Source: Prevotella merdae
GTDB taxonomy: Bacteria > Bacteroidota > Bacteroidia > Bacteroidales > Bacteroidaceae
Direction: 5' to 3'
Assembly (NCBI RefSeq): GCF_900290275.1
Contig: NZ_LT985323.1
Span: 901,459-965,458 of the forward strand
DNA: 64,000 nt
Positions within the stretch are counted from its first letter, which is position 1. Every line of letters starts with the position of its first letter. The position numbers were made by a program, and so were the translations under genes. The notes below the pieces were generated by a model that did not search any database, had not been told where the DNA came from, and saw nothing but the letters and a program-made list of their open reading frames with translations. Below, piece by piece: positions 62,877 through 64,000 of the stretch.

Positions 62877-64000
62877 TTACCAGCATATTCTAAAATTTAA
62901 CACTTTTCGGTTGCCATTTGTCGCTTCCCAAATTTCCACATATTTTTGAGACGTATTTCTGACGTGGAGAATTTGCGGGGCTTGTTTTTTGTCACACCGT
63001 GCAGACAGTTGACAAGGGTTTACAACCGTTTACGACAAGCGACAATAACCGCCCCGATATGCGGAAACAGTCACACTGTGTAGAAAAGCGACAATGGTTG
63101 ACTTCCGTTCACATCCGTTTACCATTTCAGAGATATAGGATTGAAGAAATGAACCATTAAACGATAAAACGGTATGAAAGCAACCAGAAAATGCAGTTTT
63201 TGCGGCAAGTCCTTTGTAACCCGAAGCGGTATGCAAAGATATTGCAGTGAGGCTTGTCAGGCAGAAGCCAAACGAGCCAGAGTGATGCAGAAGAACAACC
63301 TCTTCAAAGTCGCCCAACCCTTGATGGAGATACAGCATCAGGAGTATCTCACCTTTTCCAAAGCAGCCATCCTCATGGGCTGTTCCCGACAGTACATTTA
63401 CAAACTTGTAGCCATCGGCAAGCTGAAAGCCTCACGCATCAGCAACCGCATGGCATTCATCCGCAGAGCCGACATCGAGCAGATGTTGGAGGGCAATCCC
63501 TATCACCGCATCCTGCCCGGCAACACCTCCACACCAAGGAAATCATCTTCATCTTCCTTACCTGCCAAAAGAGAAAAAAGGGAAAAGGAAAGCGAAGAAG
63601 TGTTGGACTTCTATTCGGGCGAGGAGGTGATGTCCCTTTTTAAGGTAAAGCAGTCATGGCTTTACACTTCCGCCAAGCGTAACCATATCCCCATCTGCCG
63701 TATCGCAGGAAAGAACTATTACAGCAAGAAGCATATTGACGAGTTTTTCGGTGTGGCAGTTGATATTAGCGAAATTACCGACTGGCTACTGACCGAGGAG
63801 GTGGAGGAACTGTTCGGCATGAAGCCGACCGCACTCCGTGCCTACACCTATCGCCATAAGATACCCACTAAAAGAGAGTACGGGCGTACCTATTACTCCA
63901 AATCACATTTGAACGAACTCCGCAGAACTGACCTTGTGAACGATGAACGCTACTATACCGTTGAGCAGGTGCAGCAAATCTATGGTCTTTCGTCAGCCAA
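62816..64000. mobile_element. Element 2: integrase-side end of a sibling integrative element (continues beyond the window)
   Basis: The end begins at or near ATGTATTTATAACC (62816), aligning with ATGTATTTAGAGCC at the right end of element 1 (minus strand from 56579) and for about 35 bp inward (AACCAAAACTAA versus AACCATAACTTA). Further inward the two ends share long stretches, and both lead to a zinc-ribbon/HTH gene. Orientation is opposite to element 1. An integrase gene is expected just past 64000. Confidence 0.75.
63174..64000 (+). CDS. Zinc-ribbon and multiple helix-turn-helix protein (element 2, partial)
   Basis: The frame from ATG 63174 stays open to the window edge (275 codons). It mirrors the protein at 55271: zinc ribbon RKCSFCGKSFVTRSGMQRYC, then YLTFSKAAILMGCSRQYIYK, VMSLFKVKQSWLYTSAKRNH, ELFGMKPTALRAYTYRHKIP and YYTVEQVQQIYGLSSA. 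By eye about two thirds of residues are identical. The linker differs (a Ser-rich stretch near 120-130). Same predicted role in integration or excision of its own element. Confidence 0.85.
   Translation, partial: MKATRKCSFCGKSFVTRSGMQRYCSEACQAEAKRARVMQKNNLFKVAQPLMEIQHQEYLTFSKAAILMGCSRQYIYKLVAIGKLKASRISNRMAFIRRADIEQMLEGNPYHRILPGNTSTPRKSSSSSLPAKREKREKESEEVLDFYSGEEVMSLFKVKQSWLYTSAKRNHIPICRIAGKNYYSKKHIDEFFGVAVDISEITDWLLTEEVEELFGMKPTALRAYTYRHKIPTKREYGRTYYSKSHLNELRRTDLVNDERYYTVEQVQQIYGLSSA

Noticed and set aside
1-64000. tRNA or rRNA genes
   Set aside because: No cloverleaf with a T-arm sequence such as GGTTCGAATCC and no rRNA core sequence was seen in any gap, though a tool-based scan would be decisive.

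Overview
The window looks like chromosomal DNA from a member of the Bacteroidota, most likely Prevotellaceae. Supporting signs are -7 boxes of the TAnnTTTG type (often with TTTG about 19-20 bp upstream), almost no Shine-Dalgarno sequences, an SdhC/FrdC-FrdA-FrdB complex, BspA-type leucine-rich surface proteins, a C-terminal tail resembling type IX secretion sorting domains, and Bacteroidota-type mobile genes (MobV relaxase, DUF3987 primase, HU-like protein, KilA-N). The species cannot be fixed from this sequence. All pairings, alignments and family calls were made by eye.

1-28.8 kb is ordinary backbone. It starts with a vitamin B12 uptake unit on the minus strand: cobalamin riboswitch, a BtuG-like beta-propeller, then a BtuB-like TonB receptor cut by the window edge. 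Next come hlyIII, polA, a polyprenyl synthase, the dtd-orf-mazG-deoC operon, uvrC, apt and mnmG, the fumarate reductase operon, a His-rich CusBAC/CzcCBA-type metal efflux operon, an orphan HigA-like regulator, an FMN/Fe-S membrane protein, a DUF4143-type AAA ATPase, Hsp20 and a membrane-bound LuxR-type regulator. Two parS-like sites flank apt beside mnmG, suggesting an origin-proximal position.

28.8-64 kb is accessory DNA. Three paralogous BspA-like genes form the background. The first is split: its 5' part ends near 30566 and its 3' part resumes near 56588 in the same reading frame and repeat phase. The 26-kb insert between them carries a tyrosine integrase and a zinc-ribbon/HTH protein at its right end, a MobV relaxase with an oriT-like region, a toprim/DUF3987 primase pair and cargo. 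The cargo is an AraC-controlled redox/hydrolase cluster (itself invaded by a group II intron and an IS630 element), a structured leader RNA ahead of a lipoprotein/outer-membrane pair, a KilA-N protein, an HU-holin-amidase cassette, and a BspA-like gene switched out of frame at a G7 tract. At 62.8 kb the third BspA gene is cut by the end of a second, sibling element in opposite orientation. The two elements share a similar terminal sequence and homologous zinc-ribbon/HTH genes.

The most notable signals are: the paired sibling elements in BspA repeat genes; a roughly 390-nt structured leader with mutually exclusive stems at 44.7-45.1 kb; a 63-bp relic made of the two ends of the resident group II intron placed just after a terminator; the poly-G frameshift; an operator-like sequence shared by the integrase and a second HTH gene; and the parS pair.
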